From the NCBI RefSeq assembly GCF_035556675.1, contig NZ_DATMFZ010000115.1, positions 1 through 51,201 of the forward strand: 51,201 nt of DNA, in the 5' to 3' direction. Position 1 is the stretch's first letter; each line of letters begins with the position of its first letter. The notes under the pieces were generated by a model. That model had not been told where the DNA came from. It worked only from the letters and a program-made list of their open reading frames with translations, and did not search any database. This document shows, piece after piece, positions 27,308 through 36,096 of this stretch. The stretch comes from Geminicoccus sp035556675. GTDB lineage: Bacteria > Pseudomonadota > Alphaproteobacteria > Geminicoccales > Geminicoccaceae. A program made the translations under genes and the position numbers.

Positions 27308-28441
27308 TCAGATCCCGAGCCGGACGAACAGGATGGAGAACACCGCGTCCACCACGATCACCAGGAAGATCGAGGCCACCACCGACTGGGTGGTCATCCG
27401 GCCGACGCTCTCGGCGTTGCGCTCCACCCGCAGCCCATTCCAGCAGCCGATCAGCGCGATGGCGAAGGCGAACACCGGCGCCTTGACCAGGCCCACCAGG
27501 AGATGGGTGAGCGTCGCCACCTCGCCGAACCGGCCGACCATCTGGACCCAGGGGATGTTCAGCTCGAACAGCACCACCATCGCGCCGCCCAGCAGTGCCG
27601 AGGCATCAGCGATGAAGGTCAGGATCGGCATGGCCAGCAGGAGGGCGAAGAAGCGGGGCAGGACGAGCGTGTCGATCGGGTCGATCCCGATCACCCGCAT
27701 CGCGTCGATCTCCTCGTTCAGCACCATGGCACCGATCTGGGCGGTGAACGCGCTGGCGGTCCGCCCGGCGACGATGATCGCGGTCAGCAGCACGCCCAGC
27801 TCGCGCAGCACCGCGATCGCCAGCAGGTCGACGGTGAAGATGTCGGCACCGAACCGCACCAGCTGGGTGGCCCCCTGCCAGGCCATCACCAGCCCGATCA
27901 GGAACGACAGGAGAGCGGTGATCCCGACGGCGCCCAGGCCGGTCTGCTCGACATGGTGGGCCAGTGCGGTCCAGCGGATCTGCCGGGGCCGGGCCAAGGC
28001 CGCCACGGTGCGCAGGAAGATGGCGCCAAAGAAGCCCAGAAGGGCCACGGCCAGCCGCCCCGCCTCCTCCATAGCCCGGCCGACCCTCCCGAGCAGGGCC
28101 ACGACCGCACCGGGTGGCTGCGCCAGCCGGGGATGGGCCATCGGCAGGCTGCGCACATGCTGCAGTAGGTCGGCGTCGCCCGGACCCTGGGGCGGCGCGG
28201 TGGTGACTTCCACCCCAGCGGCCTGCAGGCGCCGCTCCGTCCGGGCGATCAGCCAGGCGCCGCTGGTGTCGAGCCGCTCGATGCCGCCGAGATCCAGGCT
28301 CACCCGGCGGACGCCGGCCAGCCGCACCGGCAGGCGCCGCAAGCGCACCGCCAGCCAGCCCACCTGGTCGACCAGCCAGGTGCCTGCGCCCGTCACCACG
28401 GCCTGGTCGCCCTGCCGCTCCGCTTTCAGAGTGGCACTCAC
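27308..28441 (-). CDS. MCE-system permease with N-terminal STAS domain (MlaE-like)
   Basis: 377 residues from the GTG at 28441. Residues 1-95 form a STAS domain (VSLDLGGIERLDTSGAWLI), the part that in E. coli is the separate MlaB protein. From about 135 on it is the MlaE permease with five or so hydrophobic segments and the conserved coupling stretch LNEEIDAMRVIGIDP. It is the inner-membrane channel of the phospholipid transporter. A TTG at 28465 would add eight residues; the GTG is preferred because it gives a typical STAS opening (MSATLKAE) and has GGGGAG upstream. First gene of the operon. Confidence 0.9.
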   Translation of the reverse strand: MSATLKAERQGDQAVVTGAGTWLVDQVGWLAVRLRRLPVRLAGVRRVSLDLGGIERLDTSGAWLIARTERRLQAAGVEVTTAPPQGPGDADLLQHVRSLPMAHPRLAQPPGAVVALLGRVGRAMEEAGRLAVALLGFFGAIFLRTVAALARPRQIRWTALAHHVEQTGLGAVGITALLSFLIGLVMAWQGATQLVRFGADIFTVDLLAIAVLRELGVLLTAIIVAGRTASAFTAQIGAMVLNEEIDAMRVIGIDPIDTLVLPRFFALLLAMPILTFIADASALLGGAMVVLFELNIPWVQMVGRFGEVATLTHLLVGLVKAPVFAFAIALIGCWNGLRVERNAESVGRMTTQSVVASIFLVIVVDAVFSILFVRLGI

Positions 28442-28516
28442 GCGCCTAGATGCTCCCCGCCTCAAGTCTCATTGGTCCAGAGCGACCGTAGACGGGCAGA
28501 TCGCGGCACGGGAAGA

Positions 28517-29060
28517 TCAGATGTCCCGCCCGAACAGCCGTGAGCGCAGTTCATCGATCCGCCGTCGCACGGCTGCCATGGTCGGATAGATGGTGAGCGC
28601 CGCTTCGAAGGCGCGCAGGGCCGCCTCCGGCTGCCCGAGCTTCAGGTAGGTCTCCCCGAGCCTCGCCAGCGCCTCGAAGTGGTGGGGCTCCAGGGCCAGG
28701 GTGCGCTGGATGTCGTGCACTGCCGTGTCCAACTCGTCCAGCAGGAAGGCAGCGGTGGCGCGCTGGTTCCAGGCCTCGGCGAAGTCCGGGGCGCGCTGCA
28801 CCAGCTCATCGAACCTCTGGTAGGCCGCCGACCACTGCCGGTCGCTCAGGAGCACCACCCCCTCGTCCAGCAGGCTCGTCGCGATCCGGTCGGGATGGCG
28901 GTACCAGATCGCCCGGATGCGTGCCTCGATCAGAGGCGCCTCGACCGCATCGGCCTCTCGCAGTCGGTCGAACAGGTCGGGGAGGGCCGGGTCGCGCTGG
29001 TCGGCCAGCGCCCGCCCAGTGGCAAGGCAAGCGGGCAGCAGGCCCAGGAGGACGCGGCGG

Positions 29061-29086
<26 letters not shown>
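28517..29086 (-). CDS. Exported TPR-repeat protein
   Basis: 189 residues. A signal peptide with a twin-arginine-like SSRRVLLGLL and an ALA cleavage site at about residue 28 is followed by TPR-like helices: WSAAYQRFDELVQRAPDFAEAW, AVHDIQRTLALEPHHFEALA and AALRAFEAALTIYPTMAAV. TPR proteins act as protein-protein scaffolds; a partner is not evident. The start codon lies inside the last 26 bases of the UDP-sugar dehydrogenase gene on the same strand, so the two are co-translated. It ends 75 bases before the permease start. Confidence 0.78.
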
Positions 29087-30350
<1,264 letters not shown>

Positions 30351-30867
30351 GCAGCCCATCCAGAGGGCAGGCCGCCGGAACAGCCGGAAGCCGAGCCCGA
30401 ATTCGGCACGTGCATAGCCCGGCTGGCAGCGCCAGGCCATCCTGGCGGGCCCGGCATCCCGACCTACGCCATCCTTGCGGATTTCGCATCCAGACCATGC
30501 AAATCCAGGCGGTTCCAGGGCCGCCGTCTCGCGTGTGTGCTGTTGCGGACCGCTCGGAGAGGGGCTACATCCTCAATGCCCGCAACCCCGTTAAGCTGCT
30601 GAAGAACGAAGATTTTTGTGGGGAGGTGGCTTCGGTGGCGGCCGTCGGGCGGAGTCGGGATGTGGCGATGCCAGAGGCGCGTCAGCGACCATCGCTCCAC
30701 CCCTGCGCCGGGCCGGCGAGATGAGGTGGGCACGACAGGACAATGATGAGCGCTTCTACAGGATACGCCACGGAACGAAACGCATCATCGTCCGTTAGCA
30801 TACGGTATCGGCCGGCCATCACTGGACAATTTCTCACGGTGGCGTGAGGCCGGGCAAGAAGGGGGCC
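30351..30867. other. 517-base divergent interval between the UDP-sugar dehydrogenase gene and opgH
   Basis: No convincing gene on either strand. It should hold both promoters. Base composition drops around 30600-30620 and 30740-30840. A clear dyad occurs at 30479-30506: GGATTT and GCAT pair with ATGC and AAATCC, giving 10 pairs with one bulged C and a 7-base loop, 129 bases upstream of the dehydrogenase start. It has no T run in either direction and may be an operator or RNA element. I could not assign a firm promoter. Confidence 0.6.
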
Positions 30868-32688
30868 ATGACCCTCGCAGATCTTCCGCAGCACGTCGAT
30901 ATACCGAACGCATCAGCGCATGTAGCGAGGCTGGACCAGATCATGGACCGTGTTGTCGATCGAGATAATTTGGCCCTCGCCCTGGATCCGGCTCCGGCGG
31001 ACATGCCGGTCAAGGGCTTTACCGAGCCGTTGCCCCGGCCCGTGGCGTTGCCTTCGCACCCGCACTCCACCGGCTGGCGGCTGCTCGTGATCGGCATCTG
31101 GCTGACGCTCACCGGCACGGCGACCTGGTGGCTGGGCGGCGGGCTGGCCGCGGATGGGCTGTCGGCCGGCGAGATCGTCCTGCTCACCCTGTTCACCCTG
31201 TGCTTCGGCTGGCTGGCCTTCGGCTTCGCCCTCACCGTGGCGGGCTTCCTGGCCCTCAAGCGCAGCGTGCCGCCCGCAGGCATGAACCGGCCGACCAGCA
31301 CCGCCTCGCTCCTGCCGCCGCGCGGCCGCACTGCCGTGCTCATGCCGCTCCGCAACGAGGATCCGACCGAGAGCCTGGCCAAGCTGGAGAGCCTGATCCG
31401 CGATCTGGCCGCGCTCAAGATGGACGGGCACTTCGCCTTCCACATCCTCTCGGACAGCAATGTCGAGGAAGTGATCGAGAAGGAGCGGCGTGTGTGGCAG
31501 CGCCTGGTGCGCTCATGGCCGCAGTTCCGGATCATGTGGCGGGTGCGGACCGACAATTACGGCAAGAAGGCCGGCAACATCGCCGAGTTCTGCCGCAGCC
31601 ATGGCGGCCGCTACGACTACATGCTGATCCTGGACGCCGACAGCCTGATGAGCGGCCGTACGCTGGCCTCGCTCGCCCGGCTGATGGACGCGAACCCGGA
31701 TGCCGGCATCATCCAGGTTTCGCCGGGTCTCACCGAGGGCGAGACCCGCTTCACCCGCTACCGGGCGCTGGCGACCCGCATCTACGGCCCGATCGCGTCG
31801 GCCGGCCTGTCGATCTTTGCCGGCAGCGAGGCCAACTACTACGGCCACCACGCCATCATCCGGGTGCGCGCCTTCACCGAGAATTGCGGTCTGCCGGAAC
31901 TGCCGGGCAAGGCGCCGCTGGGCGGCCCCATCATGAGCCACGACTTCGTCGAGGCCGCCCTGGTCCGGCGCAGCGGCTGGCGGGTCTGGCTGGCCTACGA
32001 GCTGGACGGTGCGGTCGAGGACAGCCCGCCCACCCTGATCGACGAGATCAAGCGCGACCGGCGCTGGATGCAGGGCAACCTGCAGCATCTGCGCCTCCTG
32101 CGGATGCACGGCCTCCATCCCCTGAGCCGCCTCCATTTCTTCATGGGGGCCTGGGCCTACATGGTCTCGGCGGTCTGGATGGCGCTGGTGGTTACCAGCC
32201 TGATCGTGAGCCCCGGCGGCGGCGAAGCCGGTGCCGTGCTGCCGTCGATCCTGATGATCACGCTGGTGCTGCTGTTCGCCCAGAAGCTGCTGGGCATCAC
32301 CCATGCGCTGGCCGAGGGCAAGGAGCGGTCGAGCTGGCGCTTCTGGCGCGACGTGATCGGCGAGCAGATCTTCTCCACCCTGACCTCGCCCTTGTTCATG
32401 GTCTTCCACACCCGCTTCCTGCTCCAGACCCTGCGTGGGCAGGTGGATGCCTGGGGTGCTCAGGCGCGCGGCGCCCGGCGCCTGAGCTGGGGCGAGGTGT
32501 GGAGCACCCACATGCTGCCGGTGGGGGTCGGCGTGGTGCTGCTGGGCTTGGCCTGGTGGTTCTCGCCGACCGCGCTGCCCTGGCTGGCACCGGTCCTGGC
32601 CGGGCTCTGGCTGGGGCCGGTGGCGACCTGGTGGTCGGCGGGTGCAGCCAGGAGCCCGGTGCGGGCCCCCTTCCCTGCCGTGGCCTGA
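30868..32688 (+). CDS. opgH: Glucans biosynthesis glucosyltransferase H (OpgH/MdoH)
   Basis: 606 residues, shorter than the 847 of E. coli. Two membrane segments lie near 72-92 and 105-128. A family-2 glycosyltransferase domain follows (about 155-400) with MPLRNEDP, FHILSDSN, LILDADSLM (near 253-261), HDF and RRWMQGNLQHL, then more membrane segments. OpgH polymerises UDP-glucose into osmoregulated periplasmic glucan and exports it. The ATG at 30868 has AAGGGGG just upstream, better than the GTG at 30844. Its usual partner opgG is not in the window, and a strong terminator follows directly, so it is monocistronic. Confidence 0.92.
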   Translation: MTLADLPQHVDIPNASAHVARLDQIMDRVVDRDNLALALDPAPADMPVKGFTEPLPRPVALPSHPHSTGWRLLVIGIWLTLTGTATWWLGGGLAADGLSAGEIVLLTLFTLCFGWLAFGFALTVAGFLALKRSVPPAGMNRPTSTASLLPPRGRTAVLMPLRNEDPTESLAKLESLIRDLAALKMDGHFAFHILSDSNVEEVIEKERRVWQRLVRSWPQFRIMWRVRTDNYGKKAGNIAEFCRSHGGRYDYMLILDADSLMSGRTLASLARLMDANPDAGIIQVSPGLTEGETRFTRYRALATRIYGPIASAGLSIFAGSEANYYGHHAIIRVRAFTENCGLPELPGKAPLGGPIMSHDFVEAALVRRSGWRVWLAYELDGAVEDSPPTLIDEIKRDRRWMQGNLQHLRLLRMHGLHPLSRLHFFMGAWAYMVSAVWMALVVTSLIVSPGGGEAGAVLPSILMITLVLLFAQKLLGITHALAEGKERSSWRFWRDVIGEQIFSTLTSPLFMVFHTRFLLQTLRGQVDAWGAQARGARRLSWGEVWSTHMLPVGVGVVLLGLAWWFSPTALPWLAPVLAGLWLGPVATWWSAGAARSPVRAPFPAVA

Positions 32689-32708
32689 ACCGGCTCCGGG
32701 AATGGTGG

Positions 32709-32735
32709 AAAAGGCGGCCTTCCGGCCGCCTTTTT
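32709..32735 (+). terminator. Rho-independent terminator of opgH
   Basis: AAAAGGCGGCC (32709-32719) pairs perfectly with GGCCGCCTTTT (32724-32734) over loop TTCC, with the T run continuing to 32735. A textbook terminator 20 bases after the opgH stop. Confidence 0.92.
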
Positions 32736-32791
32736 CGTTGCCGCTGCGGTGGCGGCAAAGGATGCTGGCCGGGTCGAGGCGATAAAGGATC

Positions 32792-32917
32792 ATGGCGACG
32801 ATGAGCGTGCTGCTGCGCACCCTGGCGGTCCTGGCGCTGGCCGGTGGTCTGTTGACCGCCTGCACGCTCAACCTGCCGACCGAGCCGGACCAGCCCACCG
32901 AGCTGGACGCCGGCTGA
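32792..32917 (+). CDS. 41-residue small lipoprotein
   Basis: A short reading frame with all marks of a lipoprotein: a basic-free but strongly hydrophobic leader (VLLRTLAVLALAGGLL), the lipobox LTAC with Cys24, then only 17 mature residues rich in Pro, Asp, Glu and Thr. AAAGGA at 32784-32789 precedes it; spacing is short for the ATG at 32792 and longer for the in-frame ATG at 32801, so either may be used. The stop is four bases from the convergent HIT gene stop. It resembles the tiny entericidin-like or LptM-like lipoproteins in size only; I do not recognise a family. Confidence 0.55.
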   Translation: MATMSVLLRTLAVLALAGGLLTACTLNLPTEPDQPTELDAG

Positions 32918-32921
32918 TCCT

Positions 32922-33281
32922 TCACCGCGCCAGCATCGGCCCGAGCGGCTTGCCGGCGAACAGATGCAGGTGAAAGTGGGGCACTTCCTGGTGGGCGTCC
33001 GTGCCGGTGTTGCACAAGGCCCGGAAGCCCGGCGCCACGATGCCCAGCTGGTCGGCGATCTTCGCCACCGCGCGGAAGAAGCCGGTCACCTCCTCGGCAC
33101 TGGCCCGGGCGCTGAAGTCGGCGAGATCGGTATAGGCGCCCTTCGGGATCACCAGCACATGGGTGGGCGCCTGGGGGTTGATGTCGTGGAAGGCCAGCAC
33201 GAAGTCGTCCTCGTAGACCGTCCGGTTCGGGATTTCGCCGCGCAGGATGCGCGCGAAGATGTTGTTCGGGTCGTAGGCCAT
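32922..33281 (-). CDS. HIT-family nucleotide hydrolase/transferase
   Basis: 119 residues. The histidine triad reads HFHLHLFAG near residue 102, preceded by the family start NIFARILRGEIPNRTVYEDD and THVLVIPK. HinT-type proteins hydrolyse AMP-lysine or AMP-amine phosphoramidates, including side products of aminoacyl-tRNA synthetases. The ATG at 33281 is preferred to the GTG one codon upstream. Divergent from gshB with an 80-base interval. Confidence 0.92.
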   Translation of the reverse strand: MAYDPNNIFARILRGEIPNRTVYEDDFVLAFHDINPQAPTHVLVIPKGAYTDLADFSARASAEEVTGFFRAVAKIADQLGIVAPGFRALCNTGTDAHQEVPHFHLHLFAGKPLGPMLAR

Positions 33282-33361
33282 CACTACCTTCGCTGCGGTT
33301 GAGTTCCTGTCCTGTTGCGGAGCGCGTCCGCACCGCCTGTGTCAAGCCAAGGAGTGAGTAG

Positions 33362-34324
33362 ATGTCGCTAGCGGTGGCCATCCAGATGGACCCCCTGGAG
33401 ACCGTGGCGATCAACGCCGACAGCACGTTCGCCCTGGCGCTGGAGGCGCAACGGCGCGGTTTCGGCCTCTACCACTACCTGCCGAAGAACCTGTCCTGGC
33501 GGGACGGCCGGGTGCTGGCCAAGGCGCGGCCGATCAAGGTGCAGCGCGTCGAGGGCGACCATGTGCAGTTCGGCCAGCCGGAGATCCTCGACCTTGCCGG
33601 GGTGGACGTGGTCCTGCTGCGCCAGGACCCGCCGTTCGACCTGAACTACATCTCGACCACCCATCTGCTCGACCGGGTGCATCCCACCACGCTGGTGGTC
33701 AACGACCCGCACCATGTGCGCAACGCGCCGGAGAAGCTGTTCGTCACCCAGTTCGCCGAACTGATGCCGCCCAGCCTGATCACCTACGACCTCGACGAGA
33801 TCCGGGCGTTCCGCAGGGAGCATGGCGACATCATCGTCAAGCCGCTCTACGGCAATGGCGGGGCGGGCGTGTTCCACCTCAGGCCCGACGACACCAATCT
33901 CGGCAGCTTGCACGAGCTGTTCGCCCGCTTCCTGAACGAGCCCTTGATGGTGCAGCGCTACCTGCCTGCGGTGCGCCAGGGCGACAAGCGCATCATCCTG
34001 GTGAACGGCAAGGTCGCGGGCGCGGTGAACCGGGTGCCGGCCGAGGGCGAATCGCGGGCCAACATGCATGTCGGCGGCCGGGCGGAGAAGAGCACGCTCA
34101 CCCATCGCGAGCAGGAGATCTGCGAGGCGATCGGCCCGGCGCTCAAGCAGCGCGGCCTGATCTTCGTCGGCATCGACGTGATCGGTGACTACCTGACCGA
34201 GATCAACGTCACCTCGCCCACCGGCATCCAGGAGATCGACCGGTTCGACAACGTGTCGATCGAGGGGCAGATCTGGGACGTGATCCAGGAGCGGGTCGCC
34301 GAGAACCGCGGCTCGGTGGTGTGA
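33362..34324 (+). CDS. gshB: Glutathione synthetase
   Basis: 320 residues. N-terminal prokaryotic GshB domain (about 1-120, MDPLETVAINADSTFALA), then an ATP-grasp domain (about 125-310) with VKPLYGNGGAGVF as the ATP-binding glycine loop, ANMHVGGRAEKSTLT and LTEINVTSPTGIQEID as the metal/substrate region. It ligates gamma-Glu-Cys to glycine. AAGGAG stands eight bases before the ATG. gshA is not in the window. It ends 66 bases from the convergent GNAT remnant, with only a weak dyad (CGAAC/GTTCG, 34333-34355) in between. Confidence 0.95.
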   Translation: MSLAVAIQMDPLETVAINADSTFALALEAQRRGFGLYHYLPKNLSWRDGRVLAKARPIKVQRVEGDHVQFGQPEILDLAGVDVVLLRQDPPFDLNYISTTHLLDRVHPTTLVVNDPHHVRNAPEKLFVTQFAELMPPSLITYDLDEIRAFRREHGDIIVKPLYGNGGAGVFHLRPDDTNLGSLHELFARFLNEPLMVQRYLPAVRQGDKRIILVNGKVAGAVNRVPAEGESRANMHVGGRAEKSTLTHREQEICEAIGPALKQRGLIFVGIDVIGDYLTEINVTSPTGIQEIDRFDNVSIEGQIWDVIQERVAENRGSVV

Positions 34325-34390
34325 CGGCAGAGCGAACGCGGGTTGCTCGGGTTCGTTCGTGCAAAAAGGCCGGCCCAGGCGGCAGCAGCG

Positions 34391-34703
34391 CTAGCTGGAG
34401 CGCCAGATGGCCCAACTGCTCGGCAGCGGGGCCATGCTGATCCCGGCATAGAAGGTTTCAGCACCAGGGGCGGCGACCAGCACGAGCGTGGTGCATGTGC
34501 CGGCGGAAGTCGGTGATCGCCCGGGCGATACCTACCAGCTGCATGCCCGCCCTGGCGGTCAGAACGATGTCGGCCTGGCGCAGCATCCGCTCCAGCCGGG
34601 GCAGGTCATCGACCGGCCGCCGGGTGCCGAGCGTGGTGGCGGCCAGGAGGTCGCGGAACGCCTGGGCGTCCAGGTCGGGCTTCCGCGCATAGCAGATCGT
34701 CAT
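34391..34703 (-). pseudogene. GNAT acetyltransferase remnant with central deletion and frameshift
   Basis: From the ATG at 34703 the frame encodes a good GNAT N-terminal half (MTICYARKPDLDAQAFRDLL, then RRPVDDLPRLERMLRQAD and LVGIARAITDF). It then turns into RRHMHHARAGRRPWC and stops at 34458. In another frame the same region reads TLVLVAAPGAETFYAGISMA, ending at 34391, which is how this GNAT subfamily normally finishes (LLSAPGAxxYYPKIGM). The roughly 35 residues between, including the acetyl-CoA loop, are missing. A deletion near 34504-34508 that also shifts the frame explains this. The product, if made, cannot bind acetyl-CoA. Confidence 0.72.
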
Positions 34704-34750
34704 CGGATGGACTCCGGGCTGGCTTGCGGCTGCCCAGATCAAACGGGGCC

Positions 34751-34780
34751 AAAACGAAACGGGGGCCATGAGGCCCCCGT
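34751..34780 (-). terminator. Rho-independent terminator of carD
   Basis: On the minus strand ACGGGGGCC (34780-34772) pairs with GGCCCCCGT (34767-34759) over a TCAT loop, followed by TTCGTTTT. It begins 24 bases after the carD stop. Confidence 0.85.
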
Positions 34781-34803
34781 CGTTTCGAAGCGGAAGAACG
34801 GGC

Positions 34804-35307
34804 TCAGGCTGCGGCCGAGAGCACCTTCTCCAGCCGGCGCGTGGCCTCGGCCTCGTCAACCTTGTCGATCGCGGCGACCTCGCGGGCCAGGCGCTCGAGG
34901 GCAGCGCGGTACATCTGCCGCTCGGAATAGGACTGCTCGGCATCCTCGGCGCGATGCAGTTCGCGGACCACCTCGGCGATCGCGACCGGATCGCCGGAGT
35001 TGATCTTCGCTTCGTACTCCTGGGCGCGGCGGCTCCACATCACGGAACGGCGCGGCTTGGTCTTGATCTTCAGGGCTTCCAGCGCCGAGCTGATCTTCTC
35101 GCGCGAGCTGAGCTTGCGCATCCCGGCCTTCGCCGCCTTGTTGACCGGCACCCGCAGCGTCAGGCGCTCGTTCTCGAAGCCGACCACATACATCTCCAGC
35201 TCGAAGCCGGCGATGATCTCGGTCTCTACGCTGCGTACCCGACCCACGCCGTGGGAGGGGTAGACGATGTGATCACCAGGCTCGAAAGCCAGTTCTTTTT
35301 TGGCCAT
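34804..35307 (-). CDS. carD: CarD-family transcriptional regulator (CdnL-like)
   Basis: 167 residues. An N-terminal RNA polymerase beta-interacting Tudor-like domain (about 5-65, FEPGDHIVYPSHGVGRVRSVE) and a C-terminal helical DNA-contacting domain (about 80-155, RRSVMWSRRAQEYEAKINSGDP). CarD/CdnL stabilises the open promoter complex, especially at rRNA and growth promoters, in Alphaproteobacteria. The ATG at 35307 has GAGGGAAAG upstream; a longer frame would add 16 unconserved residues. It follows fdxA on the same strand after 239 bases, a neighbourhood common in the class. Confidence 0.94.
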   Translation of the reverse strand: MAKKELAFEPGDHIVYPSHGVGRVRSVETEIIAGFELEMYVVGFENERLTLRVPVNKAAKAGMRKLSSREKISSALEALKIKTKPRRSVMWSRRAQEYEAKINSGDPVAIAEVVRELHRAEDAEQSYSERQMYRAALERLAREVAAIDKVDEAEATRRLEKVLSAAA

Positions 35308-35445
35308 CCGGCACTTTCCCTCGCGTCTCGTCAGGGACTGGCCGTTCGCAGCCATCCCGACGCTTCACTCCGATGTGAACGCTACGACGTCGGCGCCTCA
35401 ATGACCCACGCAGGCAGGAAAGTCGGGCCGACCAGTAGGAGAAGC

Positions 35446-35458
35446 AGACAAATTGTCT
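35446..35458 (-). promoter_or_regulatory. Palindrome in the carD upstream region
   Basis: AGACAA-A-TTGTCT is a perfect 13-base dyad in the AT-richest part of the fdxA-carD interval, 139 bases before the carD start. It may be an operator or part of the carD promoter. A second, looser dyad (ACGACGC 35490-35496 with GCGTCGT 35513-35519) lies nearer the fdxA end. Confidence 0.3.
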
Positions 35459-35546
35459 TCAACAAGATATACATACCACATTTTGGGCCACGACGCCACC
35501 GGGCACGCCAATGCGTCGTCATCACGTATGTGGAATGTACCCTGGC

Positions 35547-35888
35547 CTATCCATTGCCTTCGCCGGGCTTGGCACTGAAGAACTGCTCGTACTTGCCGGG
35601 CATGTTCTTGTAGCTGTCGGCGTCGTCTGGCTGGGGCCGCTTTCGGGTAAGATTAGGCCATTGGCCGGAGAACTCACGATTGAGCTCCGCCCACTTCTCG
35701 CCCTCCGACTCGGTGTCCGGGACGATCGCCTCAGCCGGGCATTCCGGCTCGCACACGCCACAGTCGATGCATTCGTCAGGATTGATGACCAGCATGTTCT
35801 CGCCCTCGTAGAAACAATCTACCGGGCAGACCTCGACACAATCCGTGAACTTGCACCTGATGCAGGCTTCCGTGACCACGTAGGCCAT
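35547..35888 (-). CDS. fdxA: 7Fe ferredoxin FdxA
   Basis: 113 residues. Cysteines at 9, 17 and 50 fit a [3Fe-4S] cluster, and 21, 40, 43 and 46 fit a [4Fe-4S] cluster, the Azotobacter ferredoxin I arrangement; Cys12 and Cys25 are extra. The C-terminal 55 residues (WAELNREFSGQWPNLTRKR) are the extension typical of FdxA. It carries electrons in the cytoplasm. The ATG at 35888 gives MAYVVTEACIRCKF, the family start. The 208 bases upstream hold an AT-rich TATATA (around 35990) that may be its -10 box, and no gene. Confidence 0.96.
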   Translation of the reverse strand: MAYVVTEACIRCKFTDCVEVCPVDCFYEGENMLVINPDECIDCGVCEPECPAEAIVPDTESEGEKWAELNREFSGQWPNLTRKRPQPDDADSYKNMPGKYEQFFSAKPGEGNG

Positions 35889-36096
35889 GAATACTCCGAG
35901 TTCCCACGTAAAAGGCCGGAGACATGGCTGCCACCGGCCTCGAGCCCGCATACGACGCCGCGCGCGTCGGATCCTGCGGCGGAAGATATATAGCGTTTTT
36001 TCTGCACCGCGTCGAGGTTATGCGGCATTCGCGCGCACCTTGCCCTCCGTGCCGGCGCGCTGCGGGCAGCGGCTGCCCCTCGATGGCACCCGCCGC

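Noticed and set aside
33362..34390. Intrinsic terminator after gshB
   Set aside because: The only dyad (CGAAC/GTTCG near 34333-34355) is short with a large loop and no proper T run.
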